NCBI RefSeq assembly: GCF_024138145.1
Contig: NZ_CP099997.1
Span: 2,666,001-2,730,000, forward strand
Length of the DNA: 64,000 bases
Direction of reading: 5' to 3'
Origin: Natronosalvus halobius
GTDB lineage: Archaea > Halobacteriota > Halobacteria > Halobacteriales > Natrialbaceae
Numbering within the stretch: the stretch's first letter is position 1; each line of letters begins with the position of its first letter. Of this stretch, positions 1 to 11,036 are shown piece after piece. A program made the translations under genes and the position numbers. The notes beneath the pieces are model-generated. The model was not told where the DNA came from, did no database searches, and was given only the letters and a program-made list of their open reading frames with translations.

Positions 1-1
1 C

Positions 2-604
2 GTCGTCACCGACGACGGTCTCGAGGAGGAGGTCGATCGGGTCAACGACGCCATCGTCGACGAGAACCTCGTGACGGCCCGGTCGGTCGCCGAGTCGCTG
101 GTCGACACCTTCGCCCCCGCCCAGGAGACCCTCGAACCCGCGCTCGAGGGCGTCGAATCCCTCGATGCCGACCGGCTCGCCGACCTCGCGATCACGGACC
201 TCGCGGCCGTCCAGGACGGCGTCCGGACGCTCGAGTCCGTCGTCGACTCCCTGGTCGTCCTCTCGGAGTCTCTCGTGTCCCTCGTTGCCGGCCATGAGGC
301 CCTCGAGGAAGGCGGTACCCTGGCCGACGAAGAAGCGTTCGACGCGGCGTGTACGGCTTTCGACGACGCTGCGACGATTTACGCGGATACCGCAGCGTTG
401 CTCGAGGACGGCTACGCGGACGCTCCCGAGGGGCTAGTCGCGTACTTCGAGACGGCGTTGTGCCAGTCCGACCACCTCGAGCGGGCGGCGGTCGCGTTCA
501 ACGAGGCGGCGAAGGCGGCCGACGACGGAGACCGGCGCACGGCCGAAGAGCGAGAGGCCGACGCGGAGGAGCAACTCGAGCTGGCGGAAGCGTGCGGGGC
601 ATAA
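2..604 (+). CDS. Partial conserved hypothetical haloarchaeal protein (C-terminal part)
   Basis: The reading frame is open from the first bases of the window, so the true start lies upstream; the GTG at 71 is probably internal. The visible 200 residues are strongly acidic and alanine/leucine rich and look all-helical, with no membrane segment and no cysteine cluster. The frame ends in a TAA at the 3' end. I do not recognise the family. It is convergent with the UPF0201/UPF0200 pair that follows on the other strand. Confidence 0.6.
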   Translation, partial: VVTDDGLEEEVDRVNDAIVDENLVTARSVAESLVDTFAPAQETLEPALEGVESLDADRLADLAITDLAAVQDGVRTLESVVDSLVVLSESLVSLVAGHEALEEGGTLADEEAFDAACTAFDDAATIYADTAALLEDGYADAPEGLVAYFETALCQSDHLERAAVAFNEAAKAADDGDRRTAEEREADAEEQLELAEACGA

Positions 605-652
605 GGAAAGCGAACACCGGTATGAATTACGATTCGCGACTATCGGAACCGA

Positions 653-1069
653 CTACGACGAGTCGACTGGCCGCCCGCCCTCGGTCCGCGGGGCGACGTG
701 ATCGACGTAGGCCTCGAGCGACGGTTCCTCGACGCGGACGCGAACGGCGATCTCGCCGAGTTCGTCGGGTTCGCCGACCGAGAAGTTCACGCGTCCCTCG
801 AACGCCGCTTGCTTCTTCAGCGCGAAGTGAAACGTGTCGCCCTCGCGGCTCGAGAAGAACTCGCCACGGGCAGTATCCAGAATCTCCTGGCGGTGGAGCT
901 GCTCGGAGAAGTGCTCCATGGAGTGGGCTGTCGCCGTCACCTCGCCGAAGCGCTCTTCGGGCTCGGCGTTCGGAAACAGGTTCCTGATGGCGTCTTCGAC
1001 CCGGCTCGTGACTTCCGTGTCGTTGACGGGGGCAGTGATTTCGACGTCGACGCGGTAGAGCGTGGTCAT
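653..1069 (-). CDS. UPF0201-family RNA-binding-domain protein
   Basis: A 138-residue protein that begins with a beta-strand opening (MTTLYRVDVEITAPVND) typical of archaeal UPF0201/DUF54 proteins, small alpha/beta proteins usually described as RNA-binding-domain proteins of unknown role. The ATG at 1069 is chosen because it lies one base after the stop of the upstream kinase-like gene and because the conserved N-terminus starts there; the longer upstream frame runs through that gene. The pair is probably one transcript, and this partnership with UPF0200 is common in Halobacteria. The function is not established. Confidence 0.8.
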   Translation of the reverse strand: MTTLYRVDVEITAPVNDTEVTSRVEDAIRNLFPNAEPEERFGEVTATAHSMEHFSEQLHRQEILDTARGEFFSSREGDTFHFALKKQAAFEGRVNFSVGEPDELGEIAVRVRVEEPSLEAYVDHVAPRTEGGRPVDSS

Positions 1070-1070
1070 G

Positions 1071-1721
1071 TCAGGGTTCGGATTCGAGGGTCGGTTCGGT
1101 ATCTTTGGCATCTTCGACGTCTTCGACATTGTCGGCGTCCTGGGACTCTTCGCCAGAATCGACGTCGGTACCGTCGGCCGCCGCCTGGAGCACCTCGCTA
1201 ATCTGCGACCGAAACGCCTCGAGGCTCTCGGTGTTCTCGACGACGACGTCCGCACGTGCCATCGCGTCGTCCATCCCAAAGCCGCGTTCGCGCTCGTCGC
1301 GGGCCTCGAGTCCCTCGCCGCCGTCGTCCTCGTCGGCGTCCCGGCCGCGGTCGACGACGCGTTCGCGACGGATGCCGAAGGGGGCCTCGATGCTCACGAG
1401 CGTGAAGTCCTCGCCGAAGCGCTCCTCGAAGACGTCGACCTCGGTGCCGGATCGAATACCGTCGACGAGGACGCCCTCGTGGTCCTCCAGGCGGTCTTCG
1501 AGCATCGGGAGGGAGCGTTCGGCGATGGCGGCGGGACCGTTCTCCTCCCGCAGCGCCTGGGCGACCGTCCCGTGGTCCTTGCTGGAGTCGAGTCCCCTGT
1601 CGGTGGTTTCCTGTCGAACCACGTCGCCCATCGTGACGACCGGGATTCCTCGCTCGCGGGCGACCGTCGCGGCTTCGCCCTTGCCGCTTCCCGGGAGTCC
1701 GACGGTTCCGATAACGTACAT
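1071..1721 (-). CDS. UPF0200-family P-loop nucleotide kinase (dephospho-CoA kinase/adenylate kinase-like)
   Basis: A 216-residue P-loop protein. The Walker A motif GLPGSGKGE lies at about residues 7-15, and a kinase-like lid and DGIR-type segment follow. UPF0200 proteins resemble CoaE and adenylate kinases, but no reaction is established for them. The last ~25 residues are an acidic low-complexity tail. The start at 1721 puts the ATG right at the conserved MYVIGTVG strand; an in-frame upstream extension would run into the divergent promoter of the ABC operon. UPF0201 follows after one base. Confidence 0.8.
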   Translation of the reverse strand: MYVIGTVGLPGSGKGEAATVARERGIPVVTMGDVVRQETTDRGLDSSKDHGTVAQALREENGPAAIAERSLPMLEDRLEDHEGVLVDGIRSGTEVDVFEERFGEDFTLVSIEAPFGIRRERVVDRGRDADEDDGGEGLEARDERERGFGMDDAMARADVVVENTESLEAFRSQISEVLQAAADGTDVDSGEESQDADNVEDVEDAKDTEPTLESEP

Positions 1722-1814
1722 CGGATGCGTGTACAGGCGACGTGTGCATAAGGGCTGTGTCTCGCGAGTCACGGCGGGCTCCCCGACGAATCGTGTTGAC
1801 ATTCCTATACTATC

Positions 1815-1850
1815 GGTGGGTATTTATCCCTGCATTTAGTAGCGGACCGT
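1815..1850 (+). promoter_or_regulatory. Leaderless-type promoter of the ABC exporter operon
   Basis: A TATA-like tatttat lies at 1821-1827, about 27 nt before the ATG at 1851. That spacing is expected when transcription starts at or next to the start codon. The site sits in the divergent interval between the UPF0200 gene and the ABC operon. Confidence 0.5.
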
Positions 1851-2774
1851 ATGAACGCAATCGAGGTCACGAACGTCACGAAGCGATTCGGTGACGTCAC
1901 CGCCCTGAACGACCTCTCGCTGACTGTCGAAGACGGCGAAATCTTCGGCTTCCTGGGACCGAACGGGGCCGGAAAGTCGACGACGATCAACCTCCTGCTC
2001 GATTTCATCCGGCCGACCGACGGCACCGTCTCCGTGCTCGGCATGGACGCCCAGGCGGAGAGTAAAGCGATCAGACAGCGCCTCGGCGTCCTCCCCGAGG
2101 GATTCACCACCTACGACCGCCTCACCGGTCGTCAGCACCTCGAGTTCGCCATCGAGTCCAAAGACGCGACCGAGGAGCCGGACCTGTTGTTCGAGCGGGT
2201 CGGCCTCTCTCCAGAGGACGGCGACCGCAAGGCCGGCGGCTACTCGAAGGGGATGTCCCAGCGACTCCTGTTCGCGATGGCCCTCGTCGGCGACCCGGAC
2301 ATGCTAATCCTCGACGAGCCCTCCACCGGCCTCGACCCCAACGGCGCCCGCGAAATGCGCCAGCTCATTCGCGAGGAGAACGACCGCGGGACGACCATCT
2401 TCTTTTCGAGTCACATCTTAGAGCAGGTCGAGGCGGTCTGTGATCGCGTCGGAATTATTCGAAACGGCGAGATGGTCGCCGTCGACAGCGTCGAGGGGCT
2501 TCGCGACTCCGTCTCGACGGCCAGCCAACTGCGTATCGAGACCGACCGGATTACCGAACCCGCGCTCGAGGCCGTCCGCGCGCTCGAGGGGGTCGAACGC
2601 GCCGAAGCTCTCGAATCCGGTTCGGACGGGGCGGTCGTCGCCGTCGAGACGACGGGCTCGAAGACGGCGGTGCTCAGCGCACTCGAGGATGCCGGTATCG
2701 TCGTCCAGGACTTCTCGACGGCGGAGGCGTCACTCGAGGACGTCTTCCAGCGGTATACGGAGGTGACGGCATGA
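1851..2774 (+). CDS. ABC-2 type transporter ATP-binding protein
   Basis: A 307-residue ATPase subunit. Walker A GPNGAGKST is at residues 36-44, a signature-like segment (YSKGMSQR) follows, and Walker B is MLILDEPSTGLD with the H-loop histidine in FFSSHIL. The C-terminal ~90 residues form the extra domain usual in ABC-2 exporters of the NatA/CcmA type. It overlaps the permease gene by four bases (ATGA), so the two are translationally coupled and form one exporter. The substrate cannot be read from sequence. Confidence 0.92.
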   Translation: MNAIEVTNVTKRFGDVTALNDLSLTVEDGEIFGFLGPNGAGKSTTINLLLDFIRPTDGTVSVLGMDAQAESKAIRQRLGVLPEGFTTYDRLTGRQHLEFAIESKDATEEPDLLFERVGLSPEDGDRKAGGYSKGMSQRLLFAMALVGDPDMLILDEPSTGLDPNGAREMRQLIREENDRGTTIFFSSHILEQVEAVCDRVGIIRNGEMVAVDSVEGLRDSVSTASQLRIETDRITEPALEAVRALEGVERAEALESGSDGAVVAVETTGSKTAVLSALEDAGIVVQDFSTAEASLEDVFQRYTEVTA

Positions 2775-3637
2775 GCGTTACCGCCATTGTCCGGAAGGAT
2801 TTCCGGGACGGGATCCGCTCGCGTCTGCTGTGGGCGCTGATGGCGCTGTTCTTGCTCTCGATGGGTGGATTCACCTACGTCGCTACTCGCGGGTTCGAGG
2901 GACAGTCTGGTGACTCGGGCGTCGCGCTGTTCGCGTTGCTCGGTCTCTCCGTGGTCGCTGCTATCATCTTCCTGGTTCCGCTGACCGGCCTCGTGGTGAG
3001 CATCAAATCCATCGTCCGCGAACGAGAACTCGGGAGCATCCGCATTCTCCTCTCACTGCCCCACACCCGCCAGGAAGTGATCCTCGGCAAGTTTATCGGC
3101 CGCGCCGGTCTGCTGACTGCCGCGATTCTCGCCGGGTTCGTCCCCGCAGCGATCATCATGTTCGTTCAGACCGGCGAGTTGCCGTTCTTCGAGTACGTCG
3201 CACTCGTGTTCGTGACCATCTGTTTCGGCGTCGTCTTCGTCGCCATCGGCCTCAGCGTGTCGGCGTTCACCAGCACCGAGACTCGCGCCACCATCGGCGG
3301 CGTCGGCGCGTTCTTCCTGCTGTACTTCTGGCAGAGCCTGTTCGGGTACGTCAACGGCCGACTCGAGTTGTTCTCGGGCGACCTGCTGCTCTTCATCCAG
3401 CGCTTCGACCTGTTCGTCGTCTTCCTGGACTCGCTGATGGCGCTCCTTTCGCTCCGACACGACATCCCGAACACGTCGTTCGTCGGCGGGCCGCTCTTCG
3501 TCGAGAATCCGGAAGCGGTCGATGCAATCTCTCAGCCGTTCTACCTCCAGCACTGGTTCGCGTTCGTGATTCTCGCGCTCTGGATCGCGGTTCCGCTCGC
3601 AATCGGGTACGCCCGGTTCGAAAAGATCGACCTGTAG
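2771..3637 (+). CDS. ABC-2 type transporter permease
   Basis: A 288-residue integral membrane protein with six predicted membrane segments: one near the N-terminus after the SRLLWALMALF start, a pair at about 50-80, a cluster around 115-180, and the last near 265-285. A cytoplasmic loop after the second segment (SIVRERELGSIRILLSLP) is the usual ABC-2 coupling region. It starts inside the ATPase stop codon and is the membrane half of that exporter. The substrate is unknown. Confidence 0.9.
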   Translation: MSVTAIVRKDFRDGIRSRLLWALMALFLLSMGGFTYVATRGFEGQSGDSGVALFALLGLSVVAAIIFLVPLTGLVVSIKSIVRERELGSIRILLSLPHTRQEVILGKFIGRAGLLTAAILAGFVPAAIIMFVQTGELPFFEYVALVFVTICFGVVFVAIGLSVSAFTSTETRATIGGVGAFFLLYFWQSLFGYVNGRLELFSGDLLLFIQRFDLFVVFLDSLMALLSLRHDIPNTSFVGGPLFVENPEAVDAISQPFYLQHWFAFVILALWIAVPLAIGYARFEKIDL

Positions 3638-3711
3638 TGCGTCGCTCGGTACCCGCCGACCGCCTTTGCCTTTGTCCCTTCTCGAATCCTCGCCGCGAGC
3701 CCCCGACCGGA

Positions 3712-6349
<2,638 letters not shown>

Positions 6350-6657
6350 GCTCGAAGTAGCGGACGACTCGTCAAGTATCGCCCGATCTCGAGACGGCTA
6401 CGGCTGTCGAGGGTCGGCCGTTTCAGTGCTCCCATCCACCGGTTGGGCGTTTCGACCGGCTCGACGAGAGTGTACCGCTGTCGGCCGGGGTGGTGCCGAA
6501 CTCGTGCGCTCGACAACGAAGCCATCGTCGACGCGCTGGCGGACGCCGTCGCCGACGCCGAAGCGGGCGTGGAGTTCGCGGCCTATTCAGTAATTGTGTA
6601 TGACTTGAATAGATATTGTGGACAAAATATTAGTAGCTGTTTCACAACGAGTCACGT
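6350..6657 (+). promoter_or_regulatory. Intergenic region with gene remnant and leaderless promoter of the first aminotransferase
   Basis: This 308-bp interval has no intact gene. At about 6505-6590 a forward frame reads as an acidic helix (residues like NEAIVDALADAVADAEAG) and then runs into AT-rich DNA, which suggests a decayed coding remnant. The last 70 bp are AT-rich. A TATA-like aaaatatta at 6624-6632 stands about 27 nt before the ATG at 6658, so the aminotransferase mRNA is probably leaderless. Confidence 0.5.
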
Positions 6658-8037
6658 ATGACGGCAGGACCGCCGATCGCCGACCTTCACTTCGACGACG
6701 CACCGGACGTTGATTCCGTTCCCGGGCCGAAAACCCGGTCGCTGCTCGAGAAACAGCGGGACATAGACAGCAGCGCGGTCGCGTACCCGAACGACATTCC
6801 GATCGCGTTCGAGGAAGGGAAGGGAGCGACGGTCCGCGACGCCGACGGCAACACGTACATCGATCTCTTCGCGGGGATCGGCGTGCTCAACGTCGGCCAC
6901 GCCAACCCCTACGTGCTCGAGGCCGTCCACGAACAGGCCGACAAGTTCGTCCACACGGTCGACTTTCCGACCGAGGCACGACTCGAGTTGATCGAAAAAC
7001 TCGACGAGATCGCCCCGGACGGGCTACAGGGACAGAACAAGGTCGTCTTCGGCGGTCCGACTGGGAGTGACGCCATCGAGGCGTCGATCAAACTCTCGAA
7101 GTACAACACCGGCGGCGACGGCCTCATCGCCTTCCGGGGGGCGTACCACGGCGCGACGACCGGCGCGATGAGCGTCACCTCGAACAAGAAGTTCAAGGGC
7201 CACTACACGCCCCTGCTCGCAGACGTCGTTCACGCGCCGTACCCCCATCCGTTTCGCCAGGACAAGACGCCCGACGAGGCCGTCGACCACGCGCTCGAGG
7301 AGGTGCAGGCGATCGTCGAGGATCCTTACGGAGGACTGGCCAACCCGGCCGGGATCATCGTCGAGCCGATCCAGGGCGAGGGCGGCATCGTCACGCCGCC
7401 GGCTGGGTTCCTGCAGGGGGTACGCGATATTGCCGACGACAACGACGTCGTGCTCGTCTTCGACGAGATCCAGAGCGGTCTGGGCCGTACCGGTCAATGG
7501 TGGGCCTGCGACTGGGAGGGCGTTACCCCGGACGCCATGACCTCCGCGAAGGCCCTCGGCGGGGCGGGATTCCCGCTGTCGGCCACCATCTACCACGAGG
7601 ATCTCGACACCTGGGGGCCAGGCGACCACGCCGGCACCTACCGCGGCCACGTTGTGGGAATGCGCGCCGGGGCCCGCGCCATCGAGTACATCCAGGAGCA
7701 CAATCTCTTGGCCCACGCTCGGGACCTCGGCGAGTACATCCAGAGCCGACTCCTGGAGGCCGCCGAGGAAAGGGATCGACTGGCCGACGTCCGCGGGAAG
7801 GGACTGTTCATCGGCGCCGAGTTCGTCGACGCGAACGGGACGCCGGACGGCGATCTCGTCGACGCGATCCAGCAGTACTGTTTCGAACGCGGCGTCCTCG
7901 TCTGGACGGCCGGTCGCCAGGGGAACGTCCTCCGGTTGCTCCCGCCGTTGGTCCTCACCCGCGACCTGGCCGAGACGGCGCTCGACGTCGTCGTGGAGGC
8001 GATCGAACACGTGACTGAAGCCAAACGCGTTGCCTGA
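6658..8037 (+). CDS. Class III (PLP) aminotransferase, candidate diaminobutyrate aminotransferase of the ectoine-use island
   Basis: A 459-residue fold-type I aminotransferase of class III, the family of ornithine, GABA and diaminobutyrate aminotransferases. The PLP-binding lysine is in SAKALGG; the preceding [11 protein letters not shown] carries the cofactor-binding aspartate; the substrate/PLP loop [13 protein letters not shown] and the EPIQGEGG segment are also present. It opens the island that contains the ectoine hydrolase-like gene, so it is a candidate for the DoeD step (2,4-diaminobutyrate to aspartate semialdehyde). That assignment is inference; GABA or ornithine use cannot be excluded. 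A leaderless promoter precedes it. Confidence 0.85.
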   Translation: MTAGPPIADLHFDDAPDVDSVPGPKTRSLLEKQRDIDSSAVAYPNDIPIAFEEGKGATVRDADGNTYIDLFAGIGVLNVGHANPYVLEAVHEQADKFVHTVDFPTEARLELIEKLDEIAPDGLQGQNKVVFGGPTGSDAIEASIKLSKYNTGGDGLIAFRGAYHGATTGAMSVTSNKKFKGHYTPLLADVVHAPYPHPFRQDKTPDEAVDHALEEVQAIVEDPYGGLANPAGIIVEPIQGEGGIVTPPAGFLQGVRDIADDNDVVLVFDEIQSGLGRTGQWWACDWEGVTPDAMTSAKALGGAGFPLSATIYHEDLDTWGPGDHAGTYRGHVVGMRAGARAIEYIQEHNLLAHARDLGEYIQSRLLEAAEERDRLADVRGKGLFIGAEFVDANGTPDGDLVDAIQQYCFERGVLVWTAGRQGNVLRLLPPLVLTRDLAETALDVVVEAIEHVTEAKRVA

Positions 8038-8039
8038 CA

Positions 8040-8427
8040 ACGTCCAGTTCGAACGCCATCGAAACGGACGGCACACCGAGCAACGACAACCCCCGACCCC
8101 AGGGCGTCCGAGCGGGAAACACGCTTTACGTTTTTGGCTGCGGCCCCGTCGACTCCGAAACGGACGAAGCCGTCGACGGCGACATCGCCGCGCAGACCGT
8201 CTACGTTTTCGAGAACGTCGCTGTCGTGGTCGAGGAGGCCGGTGGCGAGGGCCTCGCCGACATCGTCACGTGACGACTACGTGACCGACCTCGGGGACTA
8301 CGGTCGCGTCAACGAGGCCTACGGCGCACGATTCGGCGAGGAGCCACCCGCAAGCGTTTGCGTCGAGGGCTCGAAAGTACCCGATGACGTTCGGATCGGG
8401 GTAGACGCGGTCGCTTTCCTCGCGTAG
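8040..8427 (+). pseudogene. RidA (YjgF/UK114) family pseudogene
   Basis: Two frames together read as a RidA protein. The first frame carries the N-terminal half (segments NDNPRPQGVRAGNTLYVFG and FENVAVVVEEAGG) and stops at a TGA at about 8272. The second frame carries the C-terminal half (YVTDLGDYGRVNEAYG, then PPASVCVEGSKVP). The change of frame is near 8270-8278. No start codon is found in frame at the 5' end, which abuts the aminotransferase stop. RidA hydrolyses reactive enamine/imine products of PLP enzymes such as threonine dehydratase, so its loss inside this island is notable. Confidence 0.8.
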
Positions 8428-8549
8428 TGGGGTCGGTTCGCGTCTTCGCGGAGGTACGATAGTCGGGTTGGCCCGTGTCTCCGCGGAGGTGTGGCTCGGA
8501 TCGGTTCACCGTCGACTCGGCGCAAAGACGAGGTGTCACACGTTACCCA

Positions 8550-8584
8550 TAGTTAAATATTCGCCAGTCCTATCATCACCAGGT
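8550..8584 (+). promoter_or_regulatory. Leaderless-type promoter of the first M20 amidohydrolase
   Basis: The TATA-like ttaaatatt at 8553-8561 lies about 27 nt before the ATG at 8585. It supports that ATG over an in-frame GTG-type start further upstream, which would place the box inside the coding region. Confidence 0.5.
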
Positions 8585-9865
8585 ATGCCCTACGACGCAC
8601 ACACGAGCGTGGTCGACCTCCGTCGGGCGTTTCACCGGCATCCGGAACCCGGCTGGCGCGAGTTCCGGACGACCGCCCGCGTCGTCGAGGAACTCGAATC
8701 CCTCGACGTCGACGACATCGTGATCGGACGAGAGGCGCTCGCAGCCGACAAGCGGATGGCCGTCCCGTCGGCCGCCGAACTCGAACCCTGGCTCGAGCGG
8801 GCCCGTGGGGCTGGCGTCCGATCGGATCTCCTCGATCGAATGAAAGGGGGTTACACGGGGGTCGTCGCGGTGATCGAGCAGGGGCCAGGGCCGACGGTCG
8901 GGCTGCGGGTCGACCTCGACGGCATCTCGATGGCGGAGTCGACCGACGACGACCACCGACCGACCGCCGAGGGGTTCCGATCGGAACACGAGGGCTACAT
9001 GCACGCCTGCGGCCACGACGCCCACATCGCGATCGCCCTGGAGACGATCGACGCGGTAGGGAACAGCGACTTTTCGGGGACGCTCAAGGTGTTCTTCCAG
9101 CCGGCCGAGGAAATCTCGGGCGGGGGAAAGGCGATGGCCGAGGGTGGGTACGCCGACGACCTCGATTACCTGTTCGCGCTCCACATCGGTCTCGATCACC
9201 CGACGGGAGAGATCGTCGCGGGCATCGAGAAACCCCTGGCCATGGCACACCTGACGGCCACGTTCGAGGGGGCGAGCGCTCACGCCGGGAAGGCGCCGAA
9301 CGAGGGCGGCAACGCGATGCAGGCGGCGGCGACGGCGATTCAGAACGCCTACGGCATCGCCCGCCACAGCGACGGCATGACCCGGGTGAACGTCGGCCGC
9401 ATCGAAGGCGGCACCGCGAGCAACGTCATCGCCGAGGAAATCACGATCGAGGCGGAAGTCCGTGGCGAGACCACGGGGCTGATGGAGTACATGCGAACGG
9501 AACTCGAGCGCGTCTGCTATGCAGCCGCGGAGATGCACGACTGCGACGTAACCCCGCGAGTCATCAGCGAATCGCCCCGGGCGGACAGCGACCCGGCACT
9601 GCGCGAACTCGTCGCCTCGGTCGCGCGGAACGTCCAGGATGTCCACCAGGTGACCGAGACGACCGACTTCGGCGTCAGCGAAGACGTCACCTACCTGATG
9701 GAACGCGTCCAGGACGGCGGCGGTCTGGCGTCGTACGTCCTCGTTGGGACGGACCACCCGACGAACCACCACACGCCGACGTTCGACGTCGACGACGAGA
9801 GCCTCGAAATCGGCGTGGCGGTCCTGTCGGACGCGATTCGGGCGTGCTCGCGTCAGCGGCCGTAG
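8585..9865 (+). CDS. M20-family amidohydrolase, AbgA-like (copy 1)
   Basis: A 426-residue M20D peptidase/amidohydrolase. It has the metal-binding HACGHDAH motif, the PAEE glutamate pair and the dimerisation-domain segment SAHAGKAPNEGGN. It resembles AbgA, the p-aminobenzoyl-glutamate hydrolase subunit, including the AbgA-type insertion between the N-terminal strand and the metal site (RMAVP...LEPWLERAR). Such enzymes cleave N-acyl amino acids. In this island it could deacetylate the N-acetyl-diaminobutyrate made by ectoine hydrolase, a role filled by DoeB in bacteria; that is inference. A close paralogue lies at 15672-16979. Confidence 0.88.
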   Translation: MPYDAHTSVVDLRRAFHRHPEPGWREFRTTARVVEELESLDVDDIVIGREALAADKRMAVPSAAELEPWLERARGAGVRSDLLDRMKGGYTGVVAVIEQGPGPTVGLRVDLDGISMAESTDDDHRPTAEGFRSEHEGYMHACGHDAHIAIALETIDAVGNSDFSGTLKVFFQPAEEISGGGKAMAEGGYADDLDYLFALHIGLDHPTGEIVAGIEKPLAMAHLTATFEGASAHAGKAPNEGGNAMQAAATAIQNAYGIARHSDGMTRVNVGRIEGGTASNVIAEEITIEAEVRGETTGLMEYMRTELERVCYAAAEMHDCDVTPRVISESPRADSDPALRELVASVARNVQDVHQVTETTDFGVSEDVTYLMERVQDGGGLASYVLVGTDHPTNHHTPTFDVDDESLEIGVAVLSDAIRACSRQRP

Positions 9866-9927
9866 TACGGCCAGGTGGGGATCGGTACGGCTCGGCACGG
9901 CCAGGTACGGCCAGACATGGCCAGAAT
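9858..9927 (+). repeat. Degenerate direct repeats of about 10 bp
   Basis: The words acggccaggt, acggccag and atggccag recur with small changes, several times, starting at the stop of the amidohydrolase gene. They look like short slippage-derived repeats. They lie between the amidohydrolase and the next gene; no function is evident. Confidence 0.5.
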
Positions 9928-10008
9928 CGTGCTCTCCTGGACGCCTCCTCGTCTCGTCATGTTCGTTCGATCAGAAGGATTAATCCGCGGGCTCCCCGTG
10001 TATTGGTT

Positions 10009-10656
10009 ATGAGCCAGGACGACGTGCCGGCGTCCCTCCGGACGGCAGCGGACTCGGATCGGCCGCGGGGCATTCTCACCCCCTCCGATCGCGACTTCCT
10101 GCTCGGTCGGAAGACGGACTACACCGATCACTCGAAGAAACAGAAGCGCAATCGGATCCGGCGCCGGGTGCGAAATGCGGTTCTCGACTTCAGCATTCTC
10201 TTTGCCTACATGGAAGAACGTGACCGCGAGACGGTGTTCGATCCCGACGACGAGGACCGCGACGCCTACACCCAGGGGATCACCGACGTGCTCGCCTTTC
10301 TACACCTCGGGACGATGGGCTATCACACGCCGTTCAAGGATATGCTCTCGGAGGGCGTCGGCAAGGCCGAACAGCGCCTGGCCGGGTCGAACTATCGGAT
10401 GGTCAACGTCGAGTTCAACGTCGAACCGGTCGGCCAGATCGACGTCGACGCGGTGATCGAGAAACTCGAGAACGAGGAGTTCGCTCAGCTCACCGACGAG
10501 GAACTTCGCGCGTTCGTCAGGTTGTTGACGATGTCCGAGGGATTCTCACCCGAGACGGCCCGCGAGGAGATCAAAGATCGCGTCGATGAGTTCGCCGAGC
10601 GGGTGGCCGAGAGTGCCGAGGCTCGAGAGCGGACGCTCGAAGAGTTGACGAACTGA
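10009..10656 (+). CDS. Conserved haloarchaeal protein of unknown function
   Basis: A 215-residue acidic, mostly helical protein. After ~20 variable residues it has a segment of the type GILTPSDRDFLLGRK followed by a basic stretch (KKQKRNRIRRRVRNAVLDF), an opening shared by several haloarchaeal proteins of unknown function. A glutamate-rich coiled region closes it (about residues 175-215). No catalytic motif, membrane segment or zinc site is visible. The ATG at 10009 starts the conserved part; the longer frame upstream crosses the direct repeats. No functional link to the catabolic island is evident. Confidence 0.75.
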   Translation: MSQDDVPASLRTAADSDRPRGILTPSDRDFLLGRKTDYTDHSKKQKRNRIRRRVRNAVLDFSILFAYMEERDRETVFDPDDEDRDAYTQGITDVLAFLHLGTMGYHTPFKDMLSEGVGKAEQRLAGSNYRMVNVEFNVEPVGQIDVDAVIEKLENEEFAQLTDEELRAFVRLLTMSEGFSPETAREEIKDRVDEFAERVAESAEARERTLEELTN

Positions 10657-10946
10657 CGGCCGTTATTGCCATCGAACTCCGTTTTCAGAGCCCAGTTCGT
10701 CGTTCCCGACGATCGTTCGTAGCGTCTGGCTCCGATAGCAGGTAGACGGGACTGACACGTTAACTACCATCTGTTTCACCGTCGAGCACTGTTTGGACCC
10801 TGGACCGTTCCCCCGAAATTCGGCGCGACGCGGCGCGGTAATTCTCGCACGCTGTTCGTCTCTCAAGTGGACGAGAATAAACGCAATCCGTAGATGGTTT
10901 GTGAGAGTGAGAAACACTTATTGTATACGACGTAAATGGTAGCGGT
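10657..10946 (+). promoter_or_regulatory. Intergenic region and promoter before the BCCT transporter
   Basis: About 290 bp without a supported gene. The distal part is featureless. A TATA-like ttattgta at about 10918-10925 lies roughly 25 nt before the ATG of a 29-codon upstream reading frame (10947), not before the transporter ATG (11029). Transcription probably starts near 10945-10950. Confidence 0.45.
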
Positions 10947-11036
10947 ATGCCAACACGAAGCATGGCTACCTGTGGGTGGAGGCTCAGTCAACCAGTGGGC
11001 TGTCGCTCGGTTCGGGGGGTGAGTCGGAATGAGTGA
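10947..11036 (+). CDS. Putative 29-residue upstream ORF overlapping the BCCT transporter start
   Basis: ATG at 10947, TGA at 11034-11036, overlapping the transporter start (11029) by eight bases in another frame. The predicted peptide has two Cys and five Arg and no recognisable family. Its ATG falls where a leaderless transcript from the TATA-like box at ~10918-10925 would begin. It could be a small leader peptide that couples translation to the transporter, or merely an untranslated 5' leader with a chance frame. The support is position only. Confidence 0.3.
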   Translation: MPTRSMATCGWRLSQPVGCRSVRGVSRNE

